This document shows positions 42,777 to 52,516 of a stretch of DNA of 64,000 nt, in pieces. The position numbers and the translations under genes are program-made. Positions within the stretch are counted from its first letter, which is position 1; each line of letters opens with the position of its first letter. This DNA comes from CBIFVZ01 sp966185765 (lineage in GTDB: Bacteria; Pseudomonadota; Gammaproteobacteria; Enterobacterales; Enterobacteriaceae): the NCBI GenBank assembly GCA_966185765.1, contig CBIFVZ010000006.1, positions 33,503 to 97,502 on the forward strand, read 5' to 3'. The notes under the pieces were generated by a model. It was not told where the DNA came from, ran no database searches, and saw nothing but the letters and a program-made list of their open reading frames with translations.

Positions 42777-45023
42777 ATGCTCACCCTGCTGCGAGAAATT
42801 GTCGAAAAGGTTGCCAGTGCGCCGCGCCTGAATGAGGCGCTGCGTATTCTGGTTGATGACATCTGCCAGGCAATGGACACCGAGGTTTGTTCTGTTTACC
42901 TCGCCGACCATGAGCGGTGCTGCTACTACCTGATGGCGACCCGTGGTCTGAAAAAACCGCGCAACCGTACGGTCACGCTTGCCTTTGATGAAGGGCTGGT
43001 CGGCCTGGTGGGGCGACTGGCTGAACCGATAAACCTCGCCGACGCGCAAAAGCATCCCAGCTTCAAATATATTCCCGCCGTTAAAGAAGATCATTTCCGC
43101 TCTTTCCTGGGCGTGCCGATTATTCAGCGTCGCCAGTTGCTTGGTGTGCTGGTGGTTCAGCAGCGGCAACTGCGCCAGTTTGATGAAAGTGAAGAGTCTT
43201 TCCTGGTCACGCTGGCAACCCAGATGGCGGCTATTCTGTCTCAGTCCCAGCTGACAGCGTTATTCGGTCAGTACCGGCAAACCCGCATTCGCGCACTGGC
43301 GGCAGCGCCCGGCGTGGCGGTGGCTGAAGGCTGGATGGACGCAACGCTTCCGCTCATGGAACAGGTCACCGAGGCCTCAACGCTGAACACAGCGCTGGAA
43401 CGTGAGCGCCTGGCGACGGCGCTTGAAGAAGCCGCAGGGGAATTTCGCCGCTTCAGTAAGCGTTTTGCCGCTGGCGCGCAAAAAGAGTCGGCGGCGATTT
43501 TTGACCTTTATTCGCATCTGTTGATGGACGCACGCCTGCGTCGCGAGCTGTATGCTGAAGTCGATAAAGGCTGTGTGGCTGAGTGGGCAGTCAAAAAAGT
43601 CATTGAGAAATTTGCCGCTCAGTTTGCCGCGCTTAGCGATGGTTATCTTAAAGAGCGCGCAGGCGATCTGCGTGCGCTGGGCCAGCGCCTGTTGTTCCAC
43701 CTCGACGACACCATTCTTAGTCCTAATAGCTGGCCACATCGCTTTGTGCTGGTAGCCGACGAACTCTCAGCGACAACCCTGGCAGAATTGCCGCCCGACA
43801 GGCTGGCGGGCGTGGTGGTGCGTGATGGTGCGGCCAACTCGCATGCGGCGATTATGGTACGTGCGATGGGTATTCCCACCGTGATGGGAGCCGACATTCA
43901 GCCTGCAATGTTGCAGGGGCGTATGCTGATAGTGGACGGTTATCGTGGCGAGGTACTGGTTGACCCTGAAGCGGTGCTGCTTGCTGAATACCAGCGGCTG
44001 ATTAACGAAGAAGATGCGCTTAGCAAACTGGCAGAAGGCGAAGCCGGGCAACCTGCGCAGCTTAAAAGCGGTGAGCGTATACAGGTACTGCTTAACGCGG
44101 GCCTTAGCCCGGAGCATGAGCAAAAGCTTGGGGAATACATTGACGGTATTGGCCTGTACCGCACCGAAATCCCGTTTATGCTGCAAAGCGGCTTCCCGTC
44201 GGAAGAAGAGCAGGTAGCGCAGTACCAGGGCATGTTGCAGATGTTCCACGATAAGCCAGTGACGCTGCGCACGCTCGATGTGGGCGCAGACAAACAGCTG
44301 CCCTATATGCCAATCAGCGAAGAAAACCCCTGCCTCGGCTGGCGCGGCATTCGTATCACGCTCGATCAGCCGGAGATCTTTCTTATTCAGGTACGCGCAA
44401 TGCTGCGTGCAAATGCTGCGACCGGCAATCTTGGCATCCTGCTGCCAATGATAACCAGCCTTGATGAAGTGGACGAAGCGCGCCGTCTTATCGACAGGGC
44501 CCGTCAGGAAGTTGAGGAGGAGTTGGGATATGCTCTCCCAATGCCGCGTATTGGTGTGATGATCGAAGTGCCGTCGATGATCTTTATGCTGCCACAGCTC
44601 AAAGGGCGTGTGGATTTTATCTCGGTGGGTTCTAACGATTTGACCCAGTATCTGCTGGCGGTCGACAGAAACAACACGCGTGTCGCAGGGCTGTATGACA
44701 GCCTGCATCCTGCCATGCTGCGTGCACTGCACACGATTGCCCGGACAGCGACGGCACTGGATATTGAACTGGGGTTGTGCGGCGAAATGGCAGGCGACCC
44801 GATGTGTGTGGTGCTATTGACCGGCATGGGATATCGCCATCTCTCGATGAACGGGCGCTCGGTTGCGCGCATAAAATATCTGCTGCGCCATATTGAATAT
44901 GCTGATGCCTGCGACCTGGCACAGCGTTGTCTGGAATTGCAGATGTCAGCAGAAGTGCGTCATCAGGTGGCGGCATTTATGGAGCGGCGCGGTATGGGTG
45001 GACTTATCCGCGGCGGGCGCTAG
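42777..45023 (+). CDS. ptsP: Phosphoenolpyruvate-protein phosphotransferase of the nitrogen PTS
   Basis: 748 residues, identical in length to E. coli EI-Ntr. An N-terminal GAF domain (about 1-170) senses glutamine or 2-oxoglutarate; the rest is enzyme I. The phosphorylated His356 lies in GAANSHAAIMVRAMGIPTVM, and the PEP-binding barrel in FISVGSNDLTQYLLAVDRNN with Cys in LCGEMAGDP. It passes phosphate to NPr and EIIA-Ntr, controlling potassium balance and nitrogen signalling. Confidence 0.97.
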   Translation: MLTLLREIVEKVASAPRLNEALRILVDDICQAMDTEVCSVYLADHERCCYYLMATRGLKKPRNRTVTLAFDEGLVGLVGRLAEPINLADAQKHPSFKYIPAVKEDHFRSFLGVPIIQRRQLLGVLVVQQRQLRQFDESEESFLVTLATQMAAILSQSQLTALFGQYRQTRIRALAAAPGVAVAEGWMDATLPLMEQVTEASTLNTALERERLATALEEAAGEFRRFSKRFAAGAQKESAAIFDLYSHLLMDARLRRELYAEVDKGCVAEWAVKKVIEKFAAQFAALSDGYLKERAGDLRALGQRLLFHLDDTILSPNSWPHRFVLVADELSATTLAELPPDRLAGVVVRDGAANSHAAIMVRAMGIPTVMGADIQPAMLQGRMLIVDGYRGEVLVDPEAVLLAEYQRLINEEDALSKLAEGEAGQPAQLKSGERIQVLLNAGLSPEHEQKLGEYIDGIGLYRTEIPFMLQSGFPSEEEQVAQYQGMLQMFHDKPVTLRTLDVGADKQLPYMPISEENPCLGWRGIRITLDQPEIFLIQVRAMLRANAATGNLGILLPMITSLDEVDEARRLIDRARQEVEEELGYALPMPRIGVMIEVPSMIFMLPQLKGRVDFISVGSNDLTQYLLAVDRNNTRVAGLYDSLHPAMLRALHTIARTATALDIELGLCGEMAGDPMCVVLLTGMGYRHLSMNGRSVARIKYLLRHIEYADACDLAQRCLELQMSAEVRHQVAAFMERRGMGGLIRGGR

Positions 45024-45185
45024 GCAGACGTTTGACATCTGGCAATTACGTTTCTTTTCCCTCTTCACACCCGCCGTACTGACGTGCTTTATGCTATTAT
45101 CCGCTGTTTTGGGAGCGCGCCCTCAGGCGTGCAGCGTAACGCCCGTCGACTCTCCCGGCGGGGTAACAATGCTTTATGGTGACAG

Positions 45186-46058
45186 ATGAACAGTGGCTAT
45201 CTACGTTTTCCCGACTTTGATCCGGTGATTTTTTCAATCGGCCCGGTTTCGCTTCACTGGTACGGGCTGATGTACCTGGTGGGTTTTGTTTTTGCTATGT
45301 GGCTTGCCACGCGCCGTGCCAACCGCCCGGGCAGTGGCTGGACCAAAAACGAAGTCGAAAACCTGCTCTATGCGGGCTTTCTGGGCGTGTTTCTGGGTGG
45401 CCGTATTGGCTATGTGCTGTTCTATAACTTCCCGCTTTTCCTGGACGACCCGCTTTATCTGTTCCGGGTCTGGGATGGCGGCATGTCATTCCACGGTGGT
45501 CTGATTGGCGTTATCTGCGTCATGCTTATCTTTGCACACCGTACCAAACGTACCTTCTTTCAGGTTTCTGACTTTATCGCGCCGCTTATTCCGTTTGGCC
45601 TGGGTGCCGGACGTTTGGGGAACTTCATTAACGGCGAACTGTGGGGGCGTGTTGACCCGGGTTTTCGCTTCACCATGTTGTTCCCTCATTCGCGTACCGA
45701 AGATTTAGCTTTGTTGCAAACCCATCCTGAGTGGCAATCGCTGTTTGACACCTATGGCTCGCTCCCGCGTCATATGTCCCAGATCTATGAGATGGTGCTC
45801 GAAGGGATTGTGCTGTTTATTATCCTCAATCTCTTTATTCGCAAGCCGCGTCCAACCGGTGCGGTGTCGGGCCTGTTCCTGATTGGCTACGGTGCGTTTC
45901 GCATCATTGTTGAGTTTTTCCGCCAGCCGGACGCGCAGTTCACCGGCACCTGGGTACAGTACATCAGCATGGGGCAAATCCTCTCCGTACCGATGATTGT
46001 GGCCGGTATTGCCATGATGGTCTGGGCGTATCGCCACCCTAAGCCGCAGATTTCGTGA
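45186..46058 (+). CDS. lgt: Prolipoprotein diacylglyceryl transferase
   Basis: 290 residues with seven membrane helices; transfers diacylglycerol from phosphatidylglycerol to the lipobox Cys, the first step of lipoprotein maturation. Lgt signature GAGRLGNFINGELWGR and the catalytic His of MSFHGGLIGV are present. Eight bases before thyA, an arrangement shared with E. coli where thyA depends on the lgt promoter. Confidence 0.97.
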   Translation: MNSGYLRFPDFDPVIFSIGPVSLHWYGLMYLVGFVFAMWLATRRANRPGSGWTKNEVENLLYAGFLGVFLGGRIGYVLFYNFPLFLDDPLYLFRVWDGGMSFHGGLIGVICVMLIFAHRTKRTFFQVSDFIAPLIPFGLGAGRLGNFINGELWGRVDPGFRFTMLFPHSRTEDLALLQTHPEWQSLFDTYGSLPRHMSQIYEMVLEGIVLFIILNLFIRKPRPTGAVSGLFLIGYGAFRIIVEFFRQPDAQFTGTWVQYISMGQILSVPMIVAGIAMMVWAYRHPKPQIS

Positions 46059-46065
46059 GGAAGTA

Positions 46066-46860
46066 ATGAAACAGTACCTTGATTTAATGGCTAAAGTGCT
46101 GGCCGAGGGAACGCCGAAAGATGACCGCACAGGGACCGGTACCTTATCCATCTTTGGGCACCAGATGCGCTTTAATTTACGTGAGGGATTTCCGCTGGTA
46201 ACCACTAAGCGCTGCCATCTGCGCTCGATCATTCATGAACTGCTGTGGTTCCTCAAAGGCGGCACCAACATTGCTTACCTGCGTGAAAATAACGTCACTA
46301 TCTGGGACGAGTGGGCGGATGAAAACGGTGACCTCGGGCCGGTGTATGGCAAACAGTGGCGCTCCTGGGGCACGCCAGACGGTAAGCACATTGACCAGAT
46401 TGCGAAGGTGCTGGAGCAGTTGCAAAACGATCCTGATTCGCGCCGTATTATTGTCTCAGCATGGAACGTGGGTGAACTGGACCAGATGGCGCTGGCACCG
46501 TGCCACGCATTCTTTCAGTTTTACGTAGCGGACGGTCGTTTGTCCTGCCAGCTTTACCAACGCTCCTGCGACGTTTTCCTGGGATTACCGTTTAACATTG
46601 CCAGCTATGCATTGCTGGTACACATGATGGCGCAGCAGTGTGATCTGGAAGTCGGGGATTTTGTCTGGACCGGGGGGGATACGCACCTGTACAGCAACCA
46701 CCTGGAGCAGACCCATCTGCAGTTGACCCGCGAGCCGCGCCCGCTACCGAAGCTGGTGATTAAACGTAAACCGGCGTCGTTGTTTGATTACCGCTTCGAA
46801 GACTTCGAGATTGAAGGCTACGATCCGCATCCGGCTATTAAAGCGCCCGTTGCCATTTAA
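46066..46860 (+). CDS. thyA: Thymidylate synthase
   Basis: 264 residues, same as E. coli. Methylates dUMP to dTMP with methylene-tetrahydrofolate. Nucleophile Cys146 in LAPCHAFFQFYV; Arg21 in DDRTGTGTLSIFG and RRIIVSAWNVGELDQM bind dUMP phosphate. AGGAAG before the ATG. Its terminator has been split by copy B of the 141-bp element. Confidence 0.98.
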   Translation: MKQYLDLMAKVLAEGTPKDDRTGTGTLSIFGHQMRFNLREGFPLVTTKRCHLRSIIHELLWFLKGGTNIAYLRENNVTIWDEWADENGDLGPVYGKQWRSWGTPDGKHIDQIAKVLEQLQNDPDSRRIIVSAWNVGELDQMALAPCHAFFQFYVADGRLSCQLYQRSCDVFLGLPFNIASYALLVHMMAQQCDLEVGDFVWTGGDTHLYSNHLEQTHLQLTREPRPLPKLVIKRKPASLFDYRFEDFEIEGYDPHPAIKAPVAI

Positions 46861-46870
46861 GCGTTTTGCT

Positions 46871-46892
46871 AACGGCACCTTCAGGTGCCGTT
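46871..46892 (+). terminator. thyA terminator stem-loop, left copy
   Basis: Stem AACGGCACC / GGTGCCGTT with loop TTCA, eleven bases after the thyA stop. No T-run now follows, because the 141-bp element begins directly after the stem. Confidence 0.8.
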
Positions 46893-47033
46893 GAGACTGA
46901 TGCCTTACCGCATCCTGTCACAGACAGGATGGATGACACCCAATAAAAAATAAGGAAAATCAATTTATTGATTTTCGTCTGCTCACCACAAAGAAGGAAA
47001 AACCCCGTTTTTTCCTTCTTTGTCAGCAATCTG
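46893..47033 (-). mobile_element. 141-bp palindromic element, copy B, inserted in the thyA terminator
   Basis: Inverted copy of the element at 38344-38484, exactly 141 bases, about 94% identical by eye, with the same three internal hairpins. It is bounded on both sides by the identical 22-base stem-loop AACGGCACCTTCAGGTGCCG plus TT. The flanking duplication differs in length and sequence from that of copy A, so the hairpins belong to the target, not to the element. Confidence 0.75.
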
Positions 47034-47060
47034 AACGGCACCTTCAGGTGCCGTTTTTCG
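47034..47060 (+). terminator. thyA terminator stem-loop, right copy with T-run
   Basis: Same 22-base stem-loop as the left copy, here followed by TTTTCG, completing the original Rho-independent terminator. Confidence 0.85.
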
Positions 47061-47176
47061 TTGTCGCTTCCGGCATTTTTGCAACAGGCTGCAACCGCTA
47101 TGGATTTCTTCAATAGCGTCTCGTAATCCTCTTTTTCTCTGCTGGAACGCGCGCGCCAGTGCGCCACACTGCTGCC

Positions 47177-47647
47177 ATGATGAATAAACAGCGAGGCTAC
47201 AGCCTTATGGAGCTCATTATGGTTATGGCGATTGTGCTGGCGCTTAGCGGTGTCGGGTTGCACGGCTGGCAGCAATGGCAGCAACATCAACGCCTGGTGC
47301 AAAGCTCGCGCCTGCTGCTGGCATGGTTGCAGCAGCAGCGCGATGAAGCGAATGCCTTCAACCGTGACAGTACGATTACGCTGGTCCGTGATGGCTCCCG
47401 CTGGTGTCTGAGCGCGAATGCACCGCAGTCAGATGCCTGCCGTGAAGGTGGGCGGGGTGTGTGGCAGCCTCAATGGCCGGACATTGCCCTTGTGGAAATC
47501 ACAACCGGTCTGACATTCTTTGGTTTACGCAATACCGCGAGGCCGGGGCGAATTACGCTTGAGAACCCGAGCGGGCGTTGGCGGGCCGTTATATCTGTGT
47601 GGGGACGTATTCGTTTGTGCCAGCCAGGTTTGTCAGGGTGCCAGTGA
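47177..47647 (+). CDS. ppdA: Prepilin peptidase-dependent protein A (minor pseudopilin)
   Basis: 156 residues. Type IV prepilin leader: MMNKQRGYSLMELIMVMAIV, cut after Gly with Glu five residues on, then a membrane helix. The body has four cysteines as in GspH/FimT-like minor pseudopilins, and LTFFGLRNTARPGRITLEN is conserved with E. coli PpdA. A second ATG one codon later may be the start. First of four overlapping genes. Confidence 0.88.
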   Translation: MMNKQRGYSLMELIMVMAIVLALSGVGLHGWQQWQQHQRLVQSSRLLLAWLQQQRDEANAFNRDSTITLVRDGSRWCLSANAPQSDACREGGRGVWQPQWPDIALVEITTGLTFFGLRNTARPGRITLENPSGRWRAVISVWGRIRLCQPGLSGCQ

Positions 47648-48174
47648 CGCGCGGTTTTACTTTGCCTGAAGCGCTGCTGGCGGTTGCGCTTGGCAGCGTA
47701 ATATTGCTGGCGGGCAGCCGCCTGCTGCCGGGGATACAGCTCGCGACGTTGCGCGAAACGCAAGCGCAGAACCTTGAGGCCGAACTGTGGCGGCTGGTGT
47801 TTACTGTGGGTAAAACGCTACAGCGTGCTGGTTACTGTCGCAGTGAATGCGCGCTGGAGGGAGTAAGGTTGTTGGATAACGGGCGCTGCGTCATCATTTC
47901 ACGTGAGTTGGCTCCCGCTAGCGGAACTGAGCAGATAGGCTTTCGGCTTAAAAACGGGGCGCTGGAGACCTTTAGCGGTAGCGTAAACTGTGACGGGAAC
48001 GGTTGGGAAAGAATGACCGACCCGGGCAGCCTGGAGGTGGTGCAGTTTCAGGTCAGGCGCGAGGAGCGGGGGATATTTGCACCACGTCTGACCATTACGC
48101 TGCATGCACTGGCGTTGAATGCGCCGGGCAGAGTACTGGAACTGGTGCACAGCGTCAGCGGATTTAATCTGTGA
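47638..48174 (+). CDS. ppdB: Prepilin peptidase-dependent protein B (minor pseudopilin)
   Basis: 178 residues from a GTG overlapping ppdA by ten bases: VPVTRGFTLPEALLAVALGS, a prepilin leader with the GFTLPE cleavage motif and hydrophobic helix. The middle TVGKTLQRAGYCRSECALEG and the C-terminal SVSGFNL match E. coli PpdB (SVTGFNL). GspJ-like minor subunit, probably needed to prime a type IV pilus-like fibre. Confidence 0.88.
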   Translation: MPVTRGFTLPEALLAVALGSVILLAGSRLLPGIQLATLRETQAQNLEAELWRLVFTVGKTLQRAGYCRSECALEGVRLLDNGRCVIISRELAPASGTEQIGFRLKNGALETFSGSVNCDGNGWERMTDPGSLEVVQFQVRREERGIFAPRLTITLHALALNAPGRVLELVHSVSGFNL

Positions 48175-48572
48175 AACATCAACGCGGGGGCGCGACGCTC
48201 GCGGCTATCATGGTGCTGATTGTGTCAGGTACGCTGTTATTGAGCGGATTAGGCCAACTTTTTGAACGGCGTATGCCCACGGTTGCAGGTGAAATTCGCC
48301 GTATACGTGCCACTGCCGAGGCGCATAGCGCGCTGGCGTGGGGCACGCTGCAGCGCTGGCAGCCACAGTCACACTGGCAGTGCCGGTCTACGGGGAGCGG
48401 GCAGGCTTGCCTGCGTCAACTGGAAGGTGGATTGCTGCTGCTGGGGCAGGACGAAACGGGTCTGTTACGCGTCTGGCAGCGTGCCACATTGCGCGAGGGA
48501 AAGGTGGTGTTAAGCCCGCGCAGCTGGAGCGATTTCTGCCCGTTGGCGACAATGGCGGAGTGTGTACCATGA
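48171..48572 (+). CDS. ygdB: Minor pseudopilin-associated protein YgdB
   Basis: 133 residues, GTG start overlapping the ppdB stop (GTGA). MKHQRGGATLAAIMVLIVSG is a short leader and membrane helix resembling PilX/GspK-type components but without the classical Glu at position 5. Located inside the ppdA-ppdC operon as in E. coli; role in fibre assembly is inferred from that. Confidence 0.87.
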   Translation: MKHQRGGATLAAIMVLIVSGTLLLSGLGQLFERRMPTVAGEIRRIRATAEAHSALAWGTLQRWQPQSHWQCRSTGSGQACLRQLEGGLLLLGQDETGLLRVWQRATLREGKVVLSPRSWSDFCPLATMAECVP

Positions 48573-48877
48573 ATGGCCGGATGCGAGGTTTCAGCCTGCC
48601 GGAAACGTTGCTGGCGCTGTTGCTGTTGGCCATTGTGTCCAGCGGGCTGGCAAACTGGCAGCGCGCGCTGGCGCACGGACTACGTATGCAAAGCCAGACG
48701 CTGAGACAGTGGCGAATGCTCGAGCAGCAAAGCGACATTGCGCCTGTGCAACAGGCGCCAGCGCAGATAACGCGAAGAGAGACATCGCAGAGCGGATGTG
48801 TCAGCATCTCGGTCACGCTGACCGGGGAGCAGGGCGAGCGAGGCCAACTTACCCGCTTACACTGCCCTGTGAAGTAG
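48569..48877 (+). CDS. ppdC: Prepilin peptidase-dependent protein C (minor pseudopilin)
   Basis: 102 residues, ATG overlapping the ygdB stop (ATGA). Leader MNGRMRGFSLPETLLALLLL has the prepilin peptidase motif (GFSLPE) followed by the membrane helix. The small C-terminal domain has two cysteines (SGCVSISV and LHCPVK). GspI-like minor subunit. Last gene of the operon before recC. Confidence 0.87.
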   Translation: MNGRMRGFSLPETLLALLLLAIVSSGLANWQRALAHGLRMQSQTLRQWRMLEQQSDIAPVQQAPAQITRRETSQSGCVSISVTLTGEQGERGQLTRLHCPVK

Positions 48878-48995
48878 CGGCTATTGCACGCAAAGCTTGA
48901 TTTTTAGTGGGTTAGGTAAACTGTGACCTTAGCCGTCGTGCGGGTCAATTATCAGAAACGTCGCCAGACATCTCAGGTTTTAAGAGGACATGTTT

Positions 48996-51900
48996 ATGTT
49001 GCGGGTGTATCACTCCAACCGGCTGGACGTGCTGGAAGAAATTATGGAGTTCATTGTGGAGCGCCAGCCGCTGGACGATCCCTTTGAGCCAGAAACGGTG
49101 CTGGTGCAAAGTGTAGGCATGTCCCAATGGCTGCAAATGACGCTGGCACAGCGCTTTGGTATTGCCGCTAACGTTGAGTTTCCGCTGCCTTCGAGTTTTA
49201 TCTGGGACATGTTCGTACGTGTGCTGCCGGGTATTCCCAAAGAAAGCGCCTTCAGTAAAAGCAGCATGACCTGGAAGCTGATGAGCCTGTTGCCGCAGTG
49301 TCTTGATAACCCGGAGTTTGAAACCCTGCGTGTGTATCTGGCCGAAGATAGCGACGACCGTAAGTTGTTTCAGCTGGCAAGCCGGATAGCAGACCTTTTT
49401 GACCAGTATCTGGTGTATCGCCCACAGTGGCTTTTACGCTGGGAAGCGGGCGAGCAAGTGGAGGGGCTTAGCGACGTACAGCACTGGCAGGCGACACTGT
49501 GGCGTGAGCTAAATGCGCTGACCGACAAACTGGGCCAGCCACGCTGGCACCGCGCCAATCTCTACAGTCGATTTATCCGCACACTTGAAGAGGCAGACAG
49601 TTGTCCACCGGGCCTGCCGCCACGCATCTTTATTTGTGGGATTTCTGCGCTGCCGCCGGTTTATCTGCACGCACTCCAGGCGCTGGGCCGCCATATTGAT
49701 GTTCATCTCCTGTTCACGAACCCGTGTCGCTACTACTGGGGCGATATTAAAGACCCTGCTTTCCTGGCACGCCTGATGAGTAAGCAGCGGCGAAAACATA
49801 ACGCAGAACATACGCTGGCGCTGTTTAAAGAAAACACAGATGTTCCGGGCTTGTTTAATGATGCCGGTGAGCAGGCGGTGGGCAACCCACTACTGGCTTC
49901 GTGGGGCAAGCTGGGGCGTGATTACAGCTTTCTGCTCTCTGAGCTGGAGCGCGTTGAAGACGTTGATGTGTTTGTGGACGTGCCTGAAGATAACCTGTTG
50001 CACCGCTTACAGGGTGACCTGCTGGAGTTACAGGACAGGGAGATAGCCGGTCTGACTGAAGCTGAATTTATGCGCAGCGATAATAAACGCCTGCTCTCAC
50101 CCGACGATCGTAGCGTGACTGTGCACGTGTGTCACAGCCCGCAGCGTGAGGTGGAGGTACTGCATGACCGGCTACTGGCAATGCTTGAAGACGACCCAAC
50201 GCTGACCCCGCGCGATATTATCGTGATGGTGGCCGATATCGACAGTTACAGTCCGTTTATTCAGGCCGTGTTTGGCAGCGTAAGTGACGAACGGCGCCTG
50301 CCGTTTGCTATCTCCGACCGCCGGGCACGCCAGGCGCATCCGGCTATTCAGGCCTTTATTTCACTGCTGGGGCTACCGGACAGTCGCTTTATTTCAGAAG
50401 ACGTGCTGGCGCTGCTTGAGGTCCCGGCGCTGGCAGCGCGTTTTGACATTGATGAAGAAGGGCTGCGTTATCTGCGCCAGTGGGTGAGCGAGTCCGGCGT
50501 GCGCTGGGGGCTTGATGACAACAACGTGCGCGATATGGATTTGCCCGTGACCGGCCAGCACACATGGCGTTTTGGGCTGATGCGCATGCTGCTGGGCTAC
50601 GCGATGCAAAGCGATGCCGGTGAGTGGCAGGACGTGCTGCCTTATGACGAATCCAGCGGACTGATTGCTGCCCTGGTTGGGCATCTGGCGGATTTGCTGT
50701 CCGAGCTTAACCGCTGGCGTGCCGAGCTTTCGCAGCCGCGCACGCTGGATGAATGGCTGGCGTTGTGTCGGGAGATGTTGAACGCATTTTTCCTGCCAGA
50801 TGCCGACACTGAAGCCGCGCTCACGCTGATTGAACAGCAGTGGCAGACGGTTATCAGCCAGGGACTGGAGGCCGACTATCGCACCGCCGTGCCGCTGCGG
50901 CTTTTACGCGACGAACTGGCCTCCCGCTTAGACCAGGAGCGTATCAGCCAGCGCTTCCTGGCCGGGCCGATTAACTTTTGTACGTTGATGCCGATGCGGT
51001 CTATTCCATTTCGCGTGGTGTGCCTGCTGGGGATGAACGACGGTGTTTACCCGCGCGTGCTGCCGCCGCTGGGTTTTGATCTTATGAGTGAAAAGCCGGT
51101 GCGTGGCGATCGCAGCCGCCGTGATGACGATCGTTACCTGTTCCTTGAGGCGCTGATCTCAGCCCAGCAGTGCCTGTGGATTAGCTATATCGGCCGCTCG
51201 GTACAGGACAACAGCGAAAAATTCCCGTCGGTGCTGGTTGAGGAGTTAGTGGACTACATTGCCCACAGCCATTACCTTGCGGGCGATGAGACATGTAACA
51301 GTGATGAAAGCGCGCGGCGTGTGCTGCGCCATATTATCTGCGAACACCCTCGCACACCGTTTGATGCCGCAAGATTCACGCCTGACGCTGAGTTTCAGAG
51401 CTATGCGCGTGAGTGGCTGCCTGCTGCCAGCGAGCAGGGTGAGGCACAGCCTGATTTTATTCAGCCACTTAATGAGCTGCCGGTTGAAGAAATCTCTTTC
51501 GAGCAGCTACAGCGCTTCTGGCGTCATCCGGTCAGAGCATTTTTCCAGATGCGCCTGCGGGTTAACTTTGCTCAGGAAGATGCCGAATTGCCGGACAGCG
51601 AACCGTTTACGCTGGACTCGCTCAACCGTTTTCGCATGAATCAGCAGTTACTGAATACGCTGGTACATCAGCAGGATCCGGATGCACTCTACCGGCGCTA
51701 TCGCGCGGCAGGTGAGCTGCCCTATGGCGCGTTTGGTGATATCTGGTGGGATGCCCAGTGTGATGAAATGCGTACACTGGCCCAGAAAGTGCTGCAAGCG
51801 CGCCAGCCGGGTGAGAACAGGGAAATTAACCTGCTGTTGGACGGCGTGCGGTTAACTGGCTGGCTTACTGACGTCCAACCGGATGGATTGCTGCGTTGGC

Positions 51901-52370
51901 GGCCTTCATTACTGCGGGTGCCGCATGGTCTGCAGCTGTGGCTGGAGCATCTGGTTTATTGTGCCAGTGGCGGTAGCGGACATAGCCGTCTGTTAGGGCG
52001 ACGCGACGGAGAGTGGCATTTCCCGGCGCTTGCACCTGTTGAGGCAGAAGCTTTACTTTGTGAACTGGTGAAAGGCTACCGTCAGGGGATGCGCGAGCCG
52101 CTGATTTTACTGCCCGACAGCGGCGGTGCCTGGCTTAAGGCCTGCTATGACCCGCAGACTGACAGCATTCTCTGGGACGACGAGACGCAGCGTAAAGCGC
52201 GGGCAAAACTGGTGCAAACATGGGAAGGTAATCAGACCGTAGGTGGCGAAGGCCAGGATATCTGGTTACAGCGACTTTGGCGAACGCTTGATGAGGATTA
52301 TTATGATGCTATCTTGCGTGAAGCACAGCGCTGGTTGTTACCCTTATTCAGCCATCAGTGGTCTGTATAA
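48996..52370 (+). CDS. recC: Exodeoxyribonuclease V, gamma subunit RecC
   Basis: 1124 residues (E. coli 1122). Scaffold of RecBCD that splits the duplex and recognises Chi through an inactive helicase fold. The start MLRVYHSNRLDVLEEIMEF is that of E. coli, with AGAGG eight bases upstream; an ATG two codons earlier is too close to that site. QREVEVLHDRLLAMLEDDPT and RGDRSRRDDDRYLFLEALIS are strongly conserved. Stands before ptrA as in E. coli. Confidence 0.97.
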   Translation: MLRVYHSNRLDVLEEIMEFIVERQPLDDPFEPETVLVQSVGMSQWLQMTLAQRFGIAANVEFPLPSSFIWDMFVRVLPGIPKESAFSKSSMTWKLMSLLPQCLDNPEFETLRVYLAEDSDDRKLFQLASRIADLFDQYLVYRPQWLLRWEAGEQVEGLSDVQHWQATLWRELNALTDKLGQPRWHRANLYSRFIRTLEEADSCPPGLPPRIFICGISALPPVYLHALQALGRHIDVHLLFTNPCRYYWGDIKDPAFLARLMSKQRRKHNAEHTLALFKENTDVPGLFNDAGEQAVGNPLLASWGKLGRDYSFLLSELERVEDVDVFVDVPEDNLLHRLQGDLLELQDREIAGLTEAEFMRSDNKRLLSPDDRSVTVHVCHSPQREVEVLHDRLLAMLEDDPTLTPRDIIVMVADIDSYSPFIQAVFGSVSDERRLPFAISDRRARQAHPAIQAFISLLGLPDSRFISEDVLALLEVPALAARFDIDEEGLRYLRQWVSESGVRWGLDDNNVRDMDLPVTGQHTWRFGLMRMLLGYAMQSDAGEWQDVLPYDESSGLIAALVGHLADLLSELNRWRAELSQPRTLDEWLALCREMLNAFFLPDADTEAALTLIEQQWQTVISQGLEADYRTAVPLRLLRDELASRLDQERISQRFLAGPINFCTLMPMRSIPFRVVCLLGMNDGVYPRVLPPLGFDLMSEKPVRGDRSRRDDDRYLFLEALISAQQCLWISYIGRSVQDNSEKFPSVLVEELVDYIAHSHYLAGDETCNSDESARRVLRHIICEHPRTPFDAARFTPDAEFQSYAREWLPAASEQGEAQPDFIQPLNELPVEEISFEQLQRFWRHPVRAFFQMRLRVNFAQEDAELPDSEPFTLDSLNRFRMNQQLLNTLVHQQDPDALYRRYRAAGELPYGAFGDIWWDAQCDEMRTLAQKVLQARQPGENREINLLLDGVRLTGWLTDVQPDGLLRWRPSLLRVPHGLQLWLEHLVYCASGGSGHSRLLGRRDGEWHFPALAPVEAEALLCELVKGYRQGMREPLILLPDSGGAWLKACYDPQTDSILWDDETQRKARAKLVQTWEGNQTVGGEGQDIWLQRLWRTLDEDYYDAILREAQRWLLPLFSHQWSV

Positions 52371-52516
52371 AAATTGCACAGTCCGGGGCGGTGATTTATG
52401 ATGCGCCACGCTCCCCGATAATAAAAAATGTCGCAACACGCGCCCATTGCGTGCGTGTTGCCAGAAGTGGCGCAAGTTAATGATGATGTCAGGCCGTTCT
52501 ACTAAGAGGTTCGTGA

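Noticed and set aside
43767..44732. 321-codon minus-strand frame opposite ptsP
   Set aside because: Antisense shadow of a conserved gene; composition is that of a reversed coding sequence, with many His and Gln.
46838..47302. 154-codon minus-strand frame crossing the 141-bp element, and a similar peptide from the other copy (38348-38629)
   Set aside because: The shared peptide (FLLCGEQTKINKLIFLIFYW) is only the translation of the repeated palindromic DNA; it has no start signal and ends at different places in the two copies.
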